A stretch of DNA of 64,000 nucleotides. Source: Planotetraspora thailandica. Lineage in GTDB: Bacteria > Actinomycetota > Actinomycetes > Streptosporangiales > Streptosporangiaceae. A program made the position numbers and the translations under genes. The notes below the pieces were generated by a model. That model was not told where the DNA came from, did not search any database, and saw nothing but the letters and a program-made list of their open reading frames with translations. The DNA is taken from the NCBI RefSeq assembly GCF_016863335.1, contig NZ_BOOR01000027.1:104157-168156 (forward strand), read 5' to 3'. Below, one piece after another: positions 53,606-63,755 of the stretch (position 1 is its first letter; every line of letters starts with the position of its first letter).

Positions 53606-54079
53606 ATGCCGAGCAGGACCAGGCCACAGCCGCCGAGCGATGCCGAGACGGCCGAGCGCATGCGCCGCCTGGCCGAGCTCTTCGTCGAGCACACCCGCGA
53701 GGACGGCTACTCCTTCGACTGGAATCCGGCGCTCATCCACCACCTGGACAACTTCTGCAACGAGTTGGCCGCCGCCCGCCCTCCAGGAGAGATCGTCGAC
53801 AGCGTGATCATGGGGGCGGGCGCCTATCTCGGGGAAATGATCGTTCGCAGCTGCGGGTGGAAATGGGTCTACTGCCCTTTGCAGAACGCCCCCGCCGTCA
53901 CAAGCCCCCAAGGGCTCCGCGGTTATCCGCTCCACAAGGTGTCCAAGCGAATTCGCCTCGGAGGCGAGCACGACCTCGAGGCGTTCTTCAAATTCGCCGC
54001 GACCGGAGAGGCCCCGTACGGCACGACGGCTCGCGAGGTCCGGCCCCCATGGTGGAGGCGCCTGAAGCGGCGAACGTGA
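53606..54079 (+). CDS. Conserved hypothetical protein
   Basis: A 157-residue soluble protein of unknown function. Helical and conserved-looking parts are AERMRRLAELFVEHTRED, SVIMGAGAYLGEMIVRSCGW and GYPLHKVSKRIRLGGEHDLE. The AYLGE-x-x-x-R-x-x-x-G-x-x-W pattern is found in small actinobacterial proteins without assigned role. A C-terminal basic tail (PPWWRRLKRRT) is present. ATG 53606 has GGAG 6 bases upstream, and a GTG one codon earlier is also possible. It is convergent with the MerR gene. Confidence 0.7.
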   Translation: MPSRTRPQPPSDAETAERMRRLAELFVEHTREDGYSFDWNPALIHHLDNFCNELAAARPPGEIVDSVIMGAGAYLGEMIVRSCGWKWVYCPLQNAPAVTSPQGLRGYPLHKVSKRIRLGGEHDLEAFFKFAATGEAPYGTTAREVRPPWWRRLKRRT

Positions 54080-54089
54080 TCACGTCGTT

Positions 54090-54482
54090 TCAGGACTCTT
54101 CCAGGAAGTCCTCGTAGTAGGCGATCTTCGCGTCCAGGGCCTGGCCGTTGAGTTGCAGCCCGCGGATGCGCTCGGCCAGTCGATCACGATGCCGGCGCAG
54201 CAGGTCGAGCCGTTCGGGGATCGTCGTGTCTCCGTGGTGGTGCATCTCCGCGAAGCGTTGCATGTCGGCCACCGACATGCCCGTGTCGCGCAACCGGAGC
54301 AGCAGCTCGATCCACGAGATGTCGGCGCGGGAGTAGCGGCGCTGCCCGCCCGCCGACCGGCCGACAGGGCTGATCAGGCCACTCTTCTCGTAGTAGCGCA
54401 GGGTGTCCTGCGACAAACCCGTCAACGTGGCCACTTCCGAGATCGCGAGCGTTTCCGCAAGCAGCGGCTGCGTTTCGGTCAT
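54090..54482 (-). CDS. MerR family transcriptional regulator
   Basis: A 130-residue regulator. The MerR HTH is at about 11-80 (LAISEVATLTGLSQDTLRYY, EKSGLISPVGRSAGGQRRYS, LLLRLRDTGMSVADMQRFAE). A C-terminal coiled-coil dimerisation helix follows. No cysteine metal-binding motif is present, so it is not a metal sensor; it fits the group linked to small-molecule stress and oxidoreductase genes. The start was set at ATG 54482, though alternatives lie 2-3 codons upstream. A palindromic operator sits 18 bases upstream in its own promoter. Confidence 0.9.
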   Translation of the reverse strand: MTETQPLLAETLAISEVATLTGLSQDTLRYYEKSGLISPVGRSAGGQRRYSRADISWIELLLRLRDTGMSVADMQRFAEMHHHGDTTIPERLDLLRRHRDRLAERIRGLQLNGQALDAKIAYYEDFLEES

Positions 54483-54499
54483 GCGCATCACGCTAGAAG

Positions 54500-54515
54500 C
54501 TGGAGCACGCTCCAG
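54500..54515. promoter_or_regulatory. MerR-type operator
   Basis: CTGGAGC-ac-GCTCCAG is a perfect 7+7 inverted repeat. On the minus strand it lies between TTGCCT and TAGCGT, spaced 18 bases, the usual MerR arrangement within a promoter. It probably autoregulates the merR gene. Confidence 0.65.
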
Positions 54516-54524
54516 GCAAACAGA

Positions 54525-54739
54525 CGACCTGCCGCATCCGGCACAGTGGCCGCAGGTGGAGAGGCTCGCCTCGCCAGGCGCATGTGCTGAAGGTCCACGC
54601 GGACCCGCGGATCGTCGTGCCCGGCACCCAGCACATCGACCCCGCGAAATGGAGCCCTTTGATCTACAACTTCCGTCACTACTTCGGGCTCGGGCGGGAA
54701 CTCGGGTACAGCTACCGCTCGGAGACGCCGCGCGGCTGA
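54525..54739 (+). pseudogene. C-terminal remnant of a reductase-like gene
   Basis: From about 54586 to the TGA at 54737-54739 one frame reads VLKVHADPRIVVPGTQHIDP, then AKWSPLIYNFRHYFGLGREL, then a short tail. The preceding part (HPAQWPQVERLAS) is in a different frame. It resembles the C-terminal end of actinobacterial flavin-reductase-family proteins. Only about 70 residues remain and a frameshift is implied. It lies where the target gene of the MerR regulator would be expected. Confidence 0.55.
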
Positions 54740-54743
54740 GATT

Positions 54744-55229
54744 TCAGCCCTCGGCGCGGAAGAGGGCCCAGACGGCCTTCCCGCCGTGGTCGAGCGCGTC
54801 CCAGCCCCACGCCTGGCTGTAGGTCTCGACGATGTAGAGGCCCCGGCCGTTCTCCGAGATGAAGTCGGGCTCCTTGGGGGCGGGCACCTCGTCGCTCGGG
54901 TCGGACACCGCCAGCAGCACGTGCGGGGCGATCCGTACCAGCAGGAGGGTTATCGGGTGGTCGCGGTCGCTGGAATCGCGTGTCGGCCACAGAGAGTAAC
55001 GGACGGCGTTGGTCACCAGTTCGGACACGACCAGCGCGGCGTCGTCACTGAGCTCCGGCAGGCCCCACTCGCGGAGGGTCGACCTCGTCACGTCCCGTGC
55101 GGTCTTCACGGAGTCGGCCTGGGGACGGAGAAGGCAGGTGGTCGTCTCGGAGTCGTTCCCCGACTGGAAGAACCGTCCGAACCCGATCTCGTGAGTCAAC
55201 TGGCCGGGGGAATCGGGCTTGTCCGACAT
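54744..55229 (-). CDS. HATPase_c_2 anti-sigma-like ATP-binding protein
   Basis: A 161-residue GHKL ATPase-fold protein like RsbW: ALVVSELVTNAVRYSLWP (N box), VLLAVSDPSDEVP (G1) and ENGRGLYIVETYSQAWGWD (G2). These act as small kinases or regulators, often paired with a divergent XRE-DUF5753 regulator in actinomycetes, as here. Start is ATG 55229. The third usual member, a DUF397 protein, is not found nearby. Confidence 0.9.
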   Translation of the reverse strand: MSDKPDSPGQLTHEIGFGRFFQSGNDSETTTCLLRPQADSVKTARDVTRSTLREWGLPELSDDAALVVSELVTNAVRYSLWPTRDSSDRDHPITLLLVRIAPHVLLAVSDPSDEVPAPKEPDFISENGRGLYIVETYSQAWGWDALDHGGKAVWALFRAEG

Positions 55230-55265
55230 GCTGCCCGTACCTCCAGCTGATCAGTTTCGGGGATA

Positions 55266-55363
55266 GTGCATGTTTGGCCCACTATGCACCAAGTCATCAT
55301 GGATCACTCATGAGCCTGCCTGCAAGACCCAAATGCACGTGCAGTTGGCGCGTGCATGTGCAC
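55266..55363. promoter_or_regulatory. Cluster of GTGCA/TGCAC half-sites between divergent genes
   Basis: This stretch has several self-complementary GTGCAT/TGCAC elements: agtgcatg...ctatgcacc at 55265-55289, atgcacgtgca at 55333-55343 and gtgcatgtgcac at 55352-55363. They lie in the shared promoter region of the HATPase and DUF5753 genes, so they may be operators for the XRE regulator. Confidence 0.4.
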
Positions 55364-55501
55364 GCCTTCCTGACCCGCGAGTAAATGGGACACGGAGATC
55401 AGCCCTTGTCATCGTGGCCAGAAGTGGTGACACTGTGTGGGCTGGGGGTGTCGCGCGGGACTTCCCTTTAGAGAAAAGGCCGAAGTCGAGAGGGAGGCGC
55501 C

Positions 55502-56368
55502 GTGATACAGATCCAGCCTGGATCCGGACCGACGGCGCTCCGCATCCTCCTCGGCTCACAACTTCGGCGCCTCCGCGAGAACAAGGGCATCACGCGAGAA
55601 GAGGCGGGGCAGACGATTCGCTGCTCCGAGTCGAAGATCAGCCGGATGGAGCTCGGCCGGGTCGGCTTCAAGGGGCGTGACGTGTCAGACCTTATGAGCC
55701 TCTACGGAGTGGAGGACGAGGAGACGCGCACGGTCGTGATGGACCTCGTCGAGCGCGCCAACGAACCCGGCTGGTGGCACAGGTTCAACGATCTGCTCCC
55801 TACCTGGTTCCAGGCGTACGTCGGCCTGGAAGAGGCGGCCCAGCGCATCCGCACCTATGAGGTCCAGTTCGTCCCGGGTCTGCTCCAGACGAAGGAATAC
55901 GCGCGGGCGGTCATCATGGCCGGCGCGGTCGGCGCGGCGCCCGAGGAGATCGCCCGGCGTGTCGACCTGAGGCTCGAGCGCCAGCGCGTGCTGGACGGCG
56001 ACGCCAGCCCGAGGTTCTGGGCGGTGATCGACGAGGCGGCCCTGCGCCGGCCCATCGGCGGCGTCGAGGTCATGCGGGGGCAGATTCAGCACCTCATCGA
56101 CCTCATGAACCAGCCCAACATCACGATCCAGGTCATGCCCTTCAGCTACGGGGGACACGCGGCGGAGGGCGGCGCCTTCAGCATCCTGCGGTTCGGCGAC
56201 CCCGAACTCCCCGACATCGTGTACGTGGAACAGCTCGCGAGCGCCCTCTATCTCGACAAACGCGAAGAAGTCGATCGCTACAGCGAGGTCATGGAGCGGC
56301 TCTGCGCGGTCAGCACGACTCCCGCGGAGACGGTCGACCTGCTCCGGCAGATCATGACGGATCTCTGA
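55502..56368 (+). CDS. XRE-family regulator with DUF5753 domain
   Basis: A 288-residue regulator. The HTH is at about 10-75 (LGSQLRRLRENKGITREEAG, IRCSESKISRMELGRVGFKG). The DUF5753 domain is at about 100-280 (LEEAAQRIRTYEVQFVPGLL, QTKEYARAVI, NITIQVMPFSYGGHAAEGGA, DIVYVEQLASALYLDKREEV). Large paralogue sets of this type exist in actinomycetes and influence development and antibiotic production (WhiJ-like systems). The start is GTG 55502, with GAGGGAGG upstream. It is divergent from the HATPase gene. Confidence 0.93.
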   Translation: MIQIQPGSGPTALRILLGSQLRRLRENKGITREEAGQTIRCSESKISRMELGRVGFKGRDVSDLMSLYGVEDEETRTVVMDLVERANEPGWWHRFNDLLPTWFQAYVGLEEAAQRIRTYEVQFVPGLLQTKEYARAVIMAGAVGAAPEEIARRVDLRLERQRVLDGDASPRFWAVIDEAALRRPIGGVEVMRGQIQHLIDLMNQPNITIQVMPFSYGGHAAEGGAFSILRFGDPELPDIVYVEQLASALYLDKREEVDRYSEVMERLCAVSTTPAETVDLLRQIMTDL

Positions 56369-56566
56369 TCAGTCGCTGGTTGGCATTCGACTGTTCTAGA
56401 CTGCCCTTGGCGCTGGACAGCCGCCACAATGCAGCATGCCTACGGTGCACGCGGTGGCGGGGGTGTCTCTGCGCCGCTCACGTGGGCGCGGCGCGCGTTA
56501 ATGTGCCGCGGTTGCCGTGCACGACGCGCCTGCGATCACCAGATGCTGGATCAAGGAGACCACCCC

Positions 56567-57937
56567 GTGAAGACCGCTGTCGAGGAGCTCAGCCCTACTC
56601 GGGTCAAGCTCACCGTCGAGGTGCCGTTCAAGGAGCTCGAGCCGAGCCTGCAGGCCGCCTACAAGAAGGTCGCGCAGCAGGTCCGCGTGCCCGGCTTCCG
56701 CCCCGGCAAGGTGCCGGCCCGGATCATCGAGCAGCGCTTCGGCCGCGCGGTGGTTCTCGAGGAGACCCTGAACGACGCCCTGCCCAAGCTGTACAGCCAG
56801 GCCGTCGACGAGAGCGACGTCTTCCCGGTGGCCCAGCCTGAGATCGAGGTCACCAAGATCGAAGACGGCGAGCAGGTCGAGTTCACCGCCGAGGTGGACG
56901 TGCGCCCGTCGTTCGACGTGCCCGACTACGAGGGCGCCGAGATCGTCGTCGACGTCGCCGAGGTGACCGACGAGGACGTCGACACCCAGCTGGACGCCCT
57001 GCGCCAGCGCTTCGCCACGCTGACCGGCGTCGAGCGGCCCGCCGCCAACGGCGACTACGTCTCGATGGATCTGCGCGCCGAGATCGACGGTGAGAACCTC
57101 GAGGAGCAGCAGGCCGCAGACGTCTCCTACGAGGTGGGCGCGGGCTCGGTGCTCCAGGGCCTCGACGAGGCCCTCGAGGGCATGTCGGCCGACGAGGAGA
57201 AGACCTTCCGGACCACCCTGGTCGGCGGTGAGAACGCCGGCGAGGAGGCCGACGTGATCATCAACGTCAAGTCGGTCAAGGAGAAGGTCCTGCCCGAGCT
57301 CGACGACGAGTTCGCCCAGCTGGCCAGCGAGTTCGACACGCTGGACGAACTGAAGGCCAGCATCAGCGAGCAGGCCCGCCGCAACAAGCTCATCGAGCAG
57401 GTCGTGCAGAGCCGCGAGAAGGCCCTCGAGGCGCTCCTGGAGAAGATCGACATCCCGATCCCCGAGAGCGCGCTCAAGTCCGAGATCGACGCCCGCAAGC
57501 ACAACCTCGAGCACCAGATCGCCGACAGCGGCCTCAGCCGCGAGGCGTACTTCCGGCTCTACCAGACCACGGAAGACGAGCAGTTCGCGGAGTTCGAGGA
57601 GATCTCCGCGAAGGCGCTCAAGACCGGTTTCGTCCTCGACAAGATCGTCAAGGCCGAGGACATCAACGTCAACGAGCAGGAGCTCACCGACTTCGTCGTC
57701 CGTCGGGCCATGCAGCTCGGGGTCGCCCCGAACACGCTGGCGCAGCACCTGGCCGACAACGACCAGCTCACGCTGGCCATGATGGAGATCGTCCGGGACA
57801 AGGCCAAGACCATCGTCGGCGACGCCGCCAAGGTGACCGATGAGGCGGGCAACACGATCGACCTCAAGGCCATCTACGCCGAGCTCGACAACGCCCAGCA
57901 GGGCGAGGAGCTCGAGGACGAGTCCGCCGAGAGCTGA
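56567..57937 (+). CDS. tig: Trigger factor
   Basis: A 456-residue ribosome-associated chaperone. The N-terminal ribosome-binding domain carries the VRVPGFRPGKVPARIIEQRF signature. The PPIase (FKBP) domain is at about 150-235 (NGDYVSMDLRAEIDGENLEE, YEVGAGSVLQGLDEALEGMS). The C-terminal helical chaperone arms extend to an acidic tail (QQGEELEDESAES). GTG 56567 has AAGGAG about 9 bases upstream. It precedes clpP1P2 and clpX, the conserved order. A strong terminator follows. Confidence 0.97.
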   Translation: MKTAVEELSPTRVKLTVEVPFKELEPSLQAAYKKVAQQVRVPGFRPGKVPARIIEQRFGRAVVLEETLNDALPKLYSQAVDESDVFPVAQPEIEVTKIEDGEQVEFTAEVDVRPSFDVPDYEGAEIVVDVAEVTDEDVDTQLDALRQRFATLTGVERPAANGDYVSMDLRAEIDGENLEEQQAADVSYEVGAGSVLQGLDEALEGMSADEEKTFRTTLVGGENAGEEADVIINVKSVKEKVLPELDDEFAQLASEFDTLDELKASISEQARRNKLIEQVVQSREKALEALLEKIDIPIPESALKSEIDARKHNLEHQIADSGLSREAYFRLYQTTEDEQFAEFEEISAKALKTGFVLDKIVKAEDINVNEQELTDFVVRRAMQLGVAPNTLAQHLADNDQLTLAMMEIVRDKAKTIVGDAAKVTDEAGNTIDLKAIYAELDNAQQGEELEDESAES

Positions 57938-58009
57938 TCACGGCTCCGCGATCGCACGTGCCGGCCGGAGCGCTTCCCGCGCCCGGCCGGCCGTACGGCT
58001 ATGCGACCG

Positions 58010-58049
58010 GCCCCCGGCGTGTCTTGCACGCGCCGGGGGCTTCTTTCTT
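58010..58049 (+). terminator. Terminator after tig
   Basis: GCCCCCGGCGTG-tcttg-CACGCGCCGGGGGC is a GC-rich hairpin followed by ttctttctt. It separates tig from the clpP operon. The remaining 57938-58310 gap holds only this and the clp promoter region. Confidence 0.85.
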
Positions 58050-58206
58050 CGCGGAAATCCGCCTAGTGCGGGGAAAATCCATGCAAATTCCTCAAGGTAC
58101 GGCTTTCGCCTGCTCAGCCGTACGAGAGGGATGTTCGGGCGGGGATGCGGCCCATCGCCCGCGGCAGGCCGAGGATGCCGCATCCGGGTGATCGGTTCCG
58201 CGAGCA

Positions 58207-58222
58207 TGCGCCGTCAGCGAAC
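58207..58222. promoter_or_regulatory. ClgR-like box upstream of clpP1
   Basis: Read on the minus strand, GTTCGCTGACGGCGCA resembles the ClgR operator (GTTCGC-x5-GCG). In actinomycetes ClgR activates clpP1P2. The site lies about 90 bases upstream of the clpP1 start. Confidence 0.6.
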
Positions 58223-58310
58223 AGTCGCGCGAGGAGGCATGAGCTGTCTGCGGCGCGCGTTAAGGTCACAAGCAAAGCCAATCGATTACGACGCATCGGA
58301 AGGTGACGCT

Positions 58311-58955
58311 GTGACCAGCCCGCCGACCTTCTTCCCGCACGCCACCTCCGGCTTCGAGGCGCGTGGCCGTGAGGACGGCTCGTTCCGCCTTGAGGACCAG
58401 CTCTACCAGCGGTTGCTGCGCGAGCGCATCGTGGTCCTCGGCACCCAGGTCTCCGACGAGGTGGCCAACAGGCTCTGTGCCGAGCTGCTGCTCCTGGCCG
58501 CCGACGACCCCAACAGGGACATCTGGCTGTACATCAACTCCCCGGGCGGCTCCGTGACGTCCGGCATGGCGATCTACGACATGATGGAGTACGTCCCCAA
58601 CGACGTCTGCACGGTCGCGATGGGCCTGGCCGCGTCCATGGGGCAGTTCCTGCTCTGCGCCGGCGCGCCCGGTAAGCGGTACGCGCTGCCGAACGCGCGG
58701 ATCATGATGCACCAGCCGTCCGGCGGCATCGGTGGCACCGCTGCCGACATCGCCATCCAGGCCGAGCAGATGCTTTACGTGAAGAAGACCCTTGCGGAGC
58801 GCATCGCGTTCCACACGGGTCAGCCGCTTGAGCAGATCGAGAGCGACTCCGACCGCGACCGCTGGTTCACGGCCGAAGAGGCCAAGGACTACGGCTTCAT
58901 CGATCACGTCGTGCGCAGCGCCCGGCAGGTGCCCTCTGAGGGCGCCGTCTCATGA
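58311..58955 (+). CDS. clpP1: ATP-dependent Clp protease proteolytic subunit 1
   Basis: A 214-residue serine protease subunit. The triad is Ser in [14 protein letters not shown], His in [16 protein letters not shown] and Asp in [35 protein letters not shown] is the standard oxyanion region. GTG 58311 has a GGAAGGTG element upstream; the longer frame before it is not protein-like. It overlaps clpP2 by 4 bases and would form a mixed tetradecamer with it. Confidence 0.97.
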   Translation: MTSPPTFFPHATSGFEARGREDGSFRLEDQLYQRLLRERIVVLGTQVSDEVANRLCAELLLLAADDPNRDIWLYINSPGGSVTSGMAIYDMMEYVPNDVCTVAMGLAASMGQFLLCAGAPGKRYALPNARIMMHQPSGGIGGTAADIAIQAEQMLYVKKTLAERIAFHTGQPLEQIESDSDRDRWFTAEEAKDYGFIDHVVRSARQVPSEGAVS

Positions 58956-59614
58956 GTGGAGCTTCCCAAGTGAGTGAGCTGATCCGGCCGGGAGACATCA
59001 ACGGCCGCTACGTTCTCCCTTCGTTCGTCGAGCGCACCTCGTACGGCGTCAAGGAGATGAACCCGTACAACAAGCTGTTCGAGGACCGCATCATCTTCCT
59101 CGGCGTGCAGATCGACGACGCGTCCGCGAACGACGTCATGGCCCAGCTGCTGACGCTGGAGTCCCTTGACCCCGATCGCGACATCAACATCTACATCAAC
59201 TCGCCCGGCGGGTCGTTCACCGCCATGACGGCGATCTACGACACCATGCAGTTCGTCCGTCCGGAGATCCAGACGGTCTGCCTGGGCCAGGCGGCCTCCG
59301 CTGCCGCGGTCCTGCTGGCCGGAGGGACGCCGGGTAAGCGGTTCGCGCTGCCCAACGCGCGTGTCCTGATCCACCAGCCCTCCACCGAGGGCGGCGGCCA
59401 GGGCAGCGACATCGAGATCCAGGCGCGTGAGATCCTGCGTATGCGGTCCCTCCTCGAGGAGATCGTGGCCAAGCACTCGGGCAAGTCGCCCGAGGAGGTC
59501 CGCAGGGACATCGAACGCGACAAGATTCTCAGCGCCGACGAGGCGAAGGCGTACGGGCTGGTGGACGACATCATCCCGTCGCGGAAGAAGCGCGCGGCGG
59601 CGATCGCTTCCTGA
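58952..59614 (+). CDS. clpP2: ATP-dependent Clp protease proteolytic subunit 2
   Basis: A 220-residue subunit with Ser in [19 protein letters not shown], His in [18 protein letters not shown] and Asp in [17 protein letters not shown]. Its start overlaps the clpP1 stop (ATGA), so the two are made in equal amounts. A second possible start (GTG) lies six codons in (VSELIRPGD). It partners with ClpX, encoded 195 bases downstream. Confidence 0.97.
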   Translation: MSGASQVSELIRPGDINGRYVLPSFVERTSYGVKEMNPYNKLFEDRIIFLGVQIDDASANDVMAQLLTLESLDPDRDINIYINSPGGSFTAMTAIYDTMQFVRPEIQTVCLGQAASAAAVLLAGGTPGKRFALPNARVLIHQPSTEGGGQGSDIEIQAREILRMRSLLEEIVAKHSGKSPEEVRRDIERDKILSADEAKAYGLVDDIIPSRKKRAAAIAS

Positions 59615-59809
59615 GGGGGGTTGCCGCACCGGAATGGTGCCCAATTTGGCACCTTCCGGTGCGACTCACCGCTTGGGGGCTCACTGAGGGCTCAGAAGAC
59701 GGTAACGTCGAAACCTGAGCGGGATGACGTTTTCGCGCCGGAGCAAGAACAGGACGCGGACGGACGCGACCGCGGCAGCAGGGCGGTCCCACGCAAAGGA
59801 GTATCTGGG

Positions 59810-61093
59810 GTGGCACGCATCGGCGACGGGGGAGACCTGCTGAAGTGCTCGTTCTGTGGCAAGAGCCAGAAGCAGGTCAAGAAGCTCATCGCCGGACCAG
59901 GCGTCTACATCTGCGATGAGTGCATCGATCTCTGCAACGAGATCATCGAGGAGGAGCTCTCCGAGTCCTCCGAGCTCAAGTGGGACAACCTCCCCAAGCC
60001 GCGTGAGATCTACGAATTCCTCGACGCCTACGTCATCGGCCAGGACAAGGCCAAGAAGGCCCTGTCGGTAGCGGTGTACAACCACTACAAGCGGGTGCAG
60101 TCCGGGGAGCACGGTCGTGACGACGGCCTGGAGCTGGCCAAGTCCAACATCCTGCTGCTCGGCCCCACGGGCTCCGGCAAGACCCTCCTCGCGCAGACGC
60201 TCGCCAAGATGCTGAATGTGCCCTTTGCGATCGCCGATGCCACCGCGCTGACGGAGGCGGGTTATGTCGGTGAGGATGTCGAGAACATCCTGCTGAAGTT
60301 GATCCAGGCCGCCGACTACGACGTCAAGAAGGCTGAGACGGGGATCATCTACATCGACGAGGTCGACAAGATCGCCCGTAAGAGCGAGAACCCGTCGATC
60401 ACGCGGGACGTCTCGGGCGAGGGTGTGCAGCAGGCGTTGCTGAAGATCCTGGAGGGGACGACGGCGAGTGTGCCGCCGCAGGGCGGGCGCAAGCATCCGC
60501 ACCAGGAGTTCATCCAGATCGACACCACCAACGTGCTGTTCATCTGCGGCGGGGCCTTCGCCGGCCTCGAGAAGATCATCGAGTCGAGGGTCGGCAAGAA
60601 GGGGATCGGCTTCAACGCCATCATCCACTCCAAGGAAGAAGCCGACACCTCGGACATCTTCTCCGACGTCATGCCGGAGGACCTGCTGAAGTTCGGCATG
60701 ATCCCCGAGTTCGTCGGCCGGCTTCCGGTGATCACGTCGGTGCACAACCTCGACAGGGAAGCACTGATCCAGATCCTCACCGAGCCGCGCAACGCGCTCG
60801 TGAAGCAGTACCGCCGGCTTTTCGAGCTGGACAACGTCGAGCTGGAGTTCTCCGAGGACGCCCTGGAGGCGATCGCCGACCAGGCGATTCTGCGCGGCAC
60901 CGGCGCCCGCGGCCTGCGGGCCATCCTGGAGGAGGTCCTCCTCTCGGTGATGTACGAAGTGCCGTCACGCCAGGACGTCGCCCGAGTAGTGATCACTCGC
61001 GAAGCCGTGCTGGAGCACGTCAACCCCACGCTGGTGCCGAGGGACCAGCTTCAGGCCAAGCAGCAGCGCACCCCGCGCGAGAAGTCGGCCTGA
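59810..61093 (+). CDS. clpX: ATP-dependent Clp protease ATP-binding subunit ClpX
   Basis: A 427-residue AAA+ unfoldase. It has an N-terminal zinc-binding domain (CSFCGKSQ ... CDECIDLC), Walker [13 protein letters not shown], pore loop [12 protein letters not shown], Walker [14 protein letters not shown], the [10 protein letters not shown] (RKH) loop and [10 protein letters not shown], the IGF loop that docks on ClpP. GTG 59810 follows AAAGGAG with 8-base spacing; upstream in-frame sequence is not part of the family. It selects and unfolds substrates for ClpP1P2. Confidence 0.97.
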   Translation: MARIGDGGDLLKCSFCGKSQKQVKKLIAGPGVYICDECIDLCNEIIEEELSESSELKWDNLPKPREIYEFLDAYVIGQDKAKKALSVAVYNHYKRVQSGEHGRDDGLELAKSNILLLGPTGSGKTLLAQTLAKMLNVPFAIADATALTEAGYVGEDVENILLKLIQAADYDVKKAETGIIYIDEVDKIARKSENPSITRDVSGEGVQQALLKILEGTTASVPPQGGRKHPHQEFIQIDTTNVLFICGGAFAGLEKIIESRVGKKGIGFNAIIHSKEEADTSDIFSDVMPEDLLKFGMIPEFVGRLPVITSVHNLDREALIQILTEPRNALVKQYRRLFELDNVELEFSEDALEAIADQAILRGTGARGLRAILEEVLLSVMYEVPSRQDVARVVITREAVLEHVNPTLVPRDQLQAKQQRTPREKSA

Positions 61094-61175
61094 CACCAAC
61101 CCAGGCGGGGCCTTAGGGCGGTTCACACGTTCGGACGGCACGTGAGGCACGCCGACGTCCTTAGAATTGGCCATC

Positions 61176-63755
61176 ATGACGACGCCTGAGCTGCCTACCC
61201 AGTACGCGCCCACCGAAGTCGAGACCCGCAATTACGAGCGCTGGGTATCGAACGGGTATTTCACTCCCGACCCGGGCAGCGGGCGTGAGCCGTACAGCCT
61301 CGTGCTCCCGCCGCCCAACGTGACGGGGTCTTTGCACGTCGGCCACGCGCTGGACCACTCCATCCAGGACGCGCTGAGCCGCCGGGCCCGTATGCGCGGG
61401 TTCGAGACGCTGTGGCTGCCCGGCATGGACCACGCCGGCATCGCGACCCAGAACGTCGTCGAGCGTGAGATCGCCAAGGAGGGCCTTTCCCGGCACGACT
61501 TCGGCCGGGAGGCTTTCGTCGAGCGCGTGTGGCAGTGGAAAGAGGAGTCCGGCGGCCGGATCCTCGGCCAGATGAAGAAGCTCGGCGACAGCGTCGACTG
61601 GTCACGCGAGCGCTTCACGATGGACGAGGGACTGTCCCGGGCCGTCCAGACGATCTTCAAGCGGCTCTTCGACGACGGCCTCATCTACCGTGCCGAGCGG
61701 ATCATCAACTGGTGCCCGCGGTGCCTGACCGCGCTGTCGGACATCGAGGTGGAGCACAGCGAAGACGACGGCGAGCTCGTCTCGATCCGGTACGGCGAGG
61801 GCGACGTGCAGATCGTCGTGGCCACCACTCGGGCGGAGACCATGCTGGGTGACACCGCTGTCGCGGTCCACCCGTCCGACGAGCGGTACGCCCATCTGAT
61901 CGGCGAGTTCGTGGAGGTGCCGCTCACCGGCCGGCGGATCCCGATCGTGGCCGACGAGCATGTCGACCCCTCTTTCGGCACCGGCGCGGTGAAGGTGACA
62001 CCCGCCCACGACCCGAACGACTTCGAGATCGGGCGCCGGCACTCCCTCGAGTCCCTTGTGATCATGGATGAGCGCGGGATCATCACCGCGCACGGCCCCT
62101 TCCAGGGACTAGACCGGTTCGAGGCACGCCCCGCCGTCGTGGCGGCGCTGCGGCAGCAGGGCCGGATCGTCGCCGAGAAGCGCCCTTACGCGCACTCCGT
62201 CGGCCACTGTTCCCGGTGCAAGACCGTGGTCGAACCCCGGTTGTCGCTGCAGTGGTTCGTCAACGTCTCACCGCTCGCCAAGGCGGCCGGTGACGCGGTG
62301 CGTGACGGCCGCACGCGCATCCACCCGCCGGAGCTGGCCAAGCGTTACTTCGACTGGGTCGACGACATGCACGACTGGTGCATCTCCCGGCAGCTGTGGT
62401 GGGGCCACCGGATCCCGGTCTGGTACGGCCCGGACGGCGAGATCGTGTGCGTGGGACCCGACGAGGAGCCGCCCGCCGGCTGGGAACAGGACCCGGATGT
62501 CCTGGACACCTGGTTCTCCTCGGGCCTGTGGCCCTTCTCGACACTCGGCTGGCCGGAGGCGACGCCGGACCTGGCGCGGTTCTACCCGACGAGTGTTCTG
62601 GTCACGGGGTACGACATCCTCTTCTTCTGGGTCGCCAGGATGATGATGTTCGGCCTGTACGCCATGGACGGCGAACCGCCGTTCCGCACGGTGGCGCTGC
62701 ACGGCATGGTGCGTGACCAGTTCGGCAAGAAGATGTCGAAGTCGTTCGGCAACGTCGTCGACCCATTGGACTGGATCGAGCGCTACGGCGCCGACGCGAC
62801 CCGGTTCACCCTGCTCCGGGGTGCCAACCCCGGCTCGGACGTGGCCATCAGCGAGGACTGGGCGGCCGGCTCGCGGAACTTCTGCAACAAGATCTGGAAC
62901 GCCACGCGGTTCGCACTCATGAACGGCGCGAGGTCCGACGGGCTGCCGTCCGAGCTGACCACGGCTGACCGCTGGATCCTGTCGCGGTTGCAGCAGGTGA
63001 TCTCGTCGGTCGACGCGGCCTTCGAGGACTTCGAGTTCGCCAAGATCTCCGACCAGCTGTACCACTTCGCCTGGGATGAGGTGTGCGACTGGTACGTCGA
63101 GCTGGCCAAGGTGCAGATCGCTCAGGGCGGCGAGGTCGCGGAGAACACCAAGCGCGTCCTCGGGCACGTCTTCGACGCCGTGCTGCGGCTGCTGCACCCG
63201 CTCACCCCGTTCGTCACCGAGGAACTGTGGCGGGCGTTGACGGGCAAGGACTCTCTTGCGGTCGCCTCATGGCCCGTCGTGTCACCCGAGCTGGCCGACC
63301 CCGCTGCCGAGGCAGAGCTGGAGTCGCTCCAGGAGCTCGTGACGGAGGTCCGGAGGTTCCGGAACGATCAGGGACTCAAGCCGGGGCAGCGGGTCGCCGC
63401 CAGTCTCGGCCTGTCCGGTACGGCTCTGGCCGCCCACGAGGGCGCGATTCGCGTGCTTCTGCGGCTCGACCCGGCCTCGGACACTTTCAACCCGACGGCT
63501 CGCCTCACGGTGGGTGCGTCGACGGTCGAGATCGACACCGCGGGAGCCATCGACGTGGTGGCCGAGCGGAAGCGGCTTGAGAAGGACCTGGCGGCCGCGC
63601 GCAAGGAGCACGCACAGGTCACCGGCAAGCTCGGCAACGAGCAGTTCATGGCCAAGGCGCCTGACGACGTCGTGGCCAAGGTGCGAGGACGTGCCGCGCA
63701 GGCGGAGGCGGACATCGCGCGTCTGGAGGCTCACCTGGCCGCGCTGCCGGCGTAG
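61176..63755 (+). CDS. valS: Valyl-tRNA synthetase
   Basis: An 859-residue class I synthetase. The HIGH motif appears as [14 protein letters not shown] in [14 protein letters not shown], and the KMSKS motif is exact ([15 protein letters not shown]). The CP1 editing domain lies between ([39 protein letters not shown]). The C-terminal coiled coil ([18 protein letters not shown]) is the ValRS arm. ATG 61176 fits family length. It follows clpX by 82 bases in the usual actinobacterial order. Confidence 0.97.
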   Translation: MTTPELPTQYAPTEVETRNYERWVSNGYFTPDPGSGREPYSLVLPPPNVTGSLHVGHALDHSIQDALSRRARMRGFETLWLPGMDHAGIATQNVVEREIAKEGLSRHDFGREAFVERVWQWKEESGGRILGQMKKLGDSVDWSRERFTMDEGLSRAVQTIFKRLFDDGLIYRAERIINWCPRCLTALSDIEVEHSEDDGELVSIRYGEGDVQIVVATTRAETMLGDTAVAVHPSDERYAHLIGEFVEVPLTGRRIPIVADEHVDPSFGTGAVKVTPAHDPNDFEIGRRHSLESLVIMDERGIITAHGPFQGLDRFEARPAVVAALRQQGRIVAEKRPYAHSVGHCSRCKTVVEPRLSLQWFVNVSPLAKAAGDAVRDGRTRIHPPELAKRYFDWVDDMHDWCISRQLWWGHRIPVWYGPDGEIVCVGPDEEPPAGWEQDPDVLDTWFSSGLWPFSTLGWPEATPDLARFYPTSVLVTGYDILFFWVARMMMFGLYAMDGEPPFRTVALHGMVRDQFGKKMSKSFGNVVDPLDWIERYGADATRFTLLRGANPGSDVAISEDWAAGSRNFCNKIWNATRFALMNGARSDGLPSELTTADRWILSRLQQVISSVDAAFEDFEFAKISDQLYHFAWDEVCDWYVELAKVQIAQGGEVAENTKRVLGHVFDAVLRLLHPLTPFVTEELWRALTGKDSLAVASWPVVSPELADPAAEAELESLQELVTEVRRFRNDQGLKPGQRVAASLGLSGTALAAHEGAIRVLLRLDPASDTFNPTARLTVGASTVEIDTAGAIDVVAERKRLEKDLAAARKEHAQVTGKLGNEQFMAKAPDDVVAKVRGRAAQAEADIARLEAHLAALPA

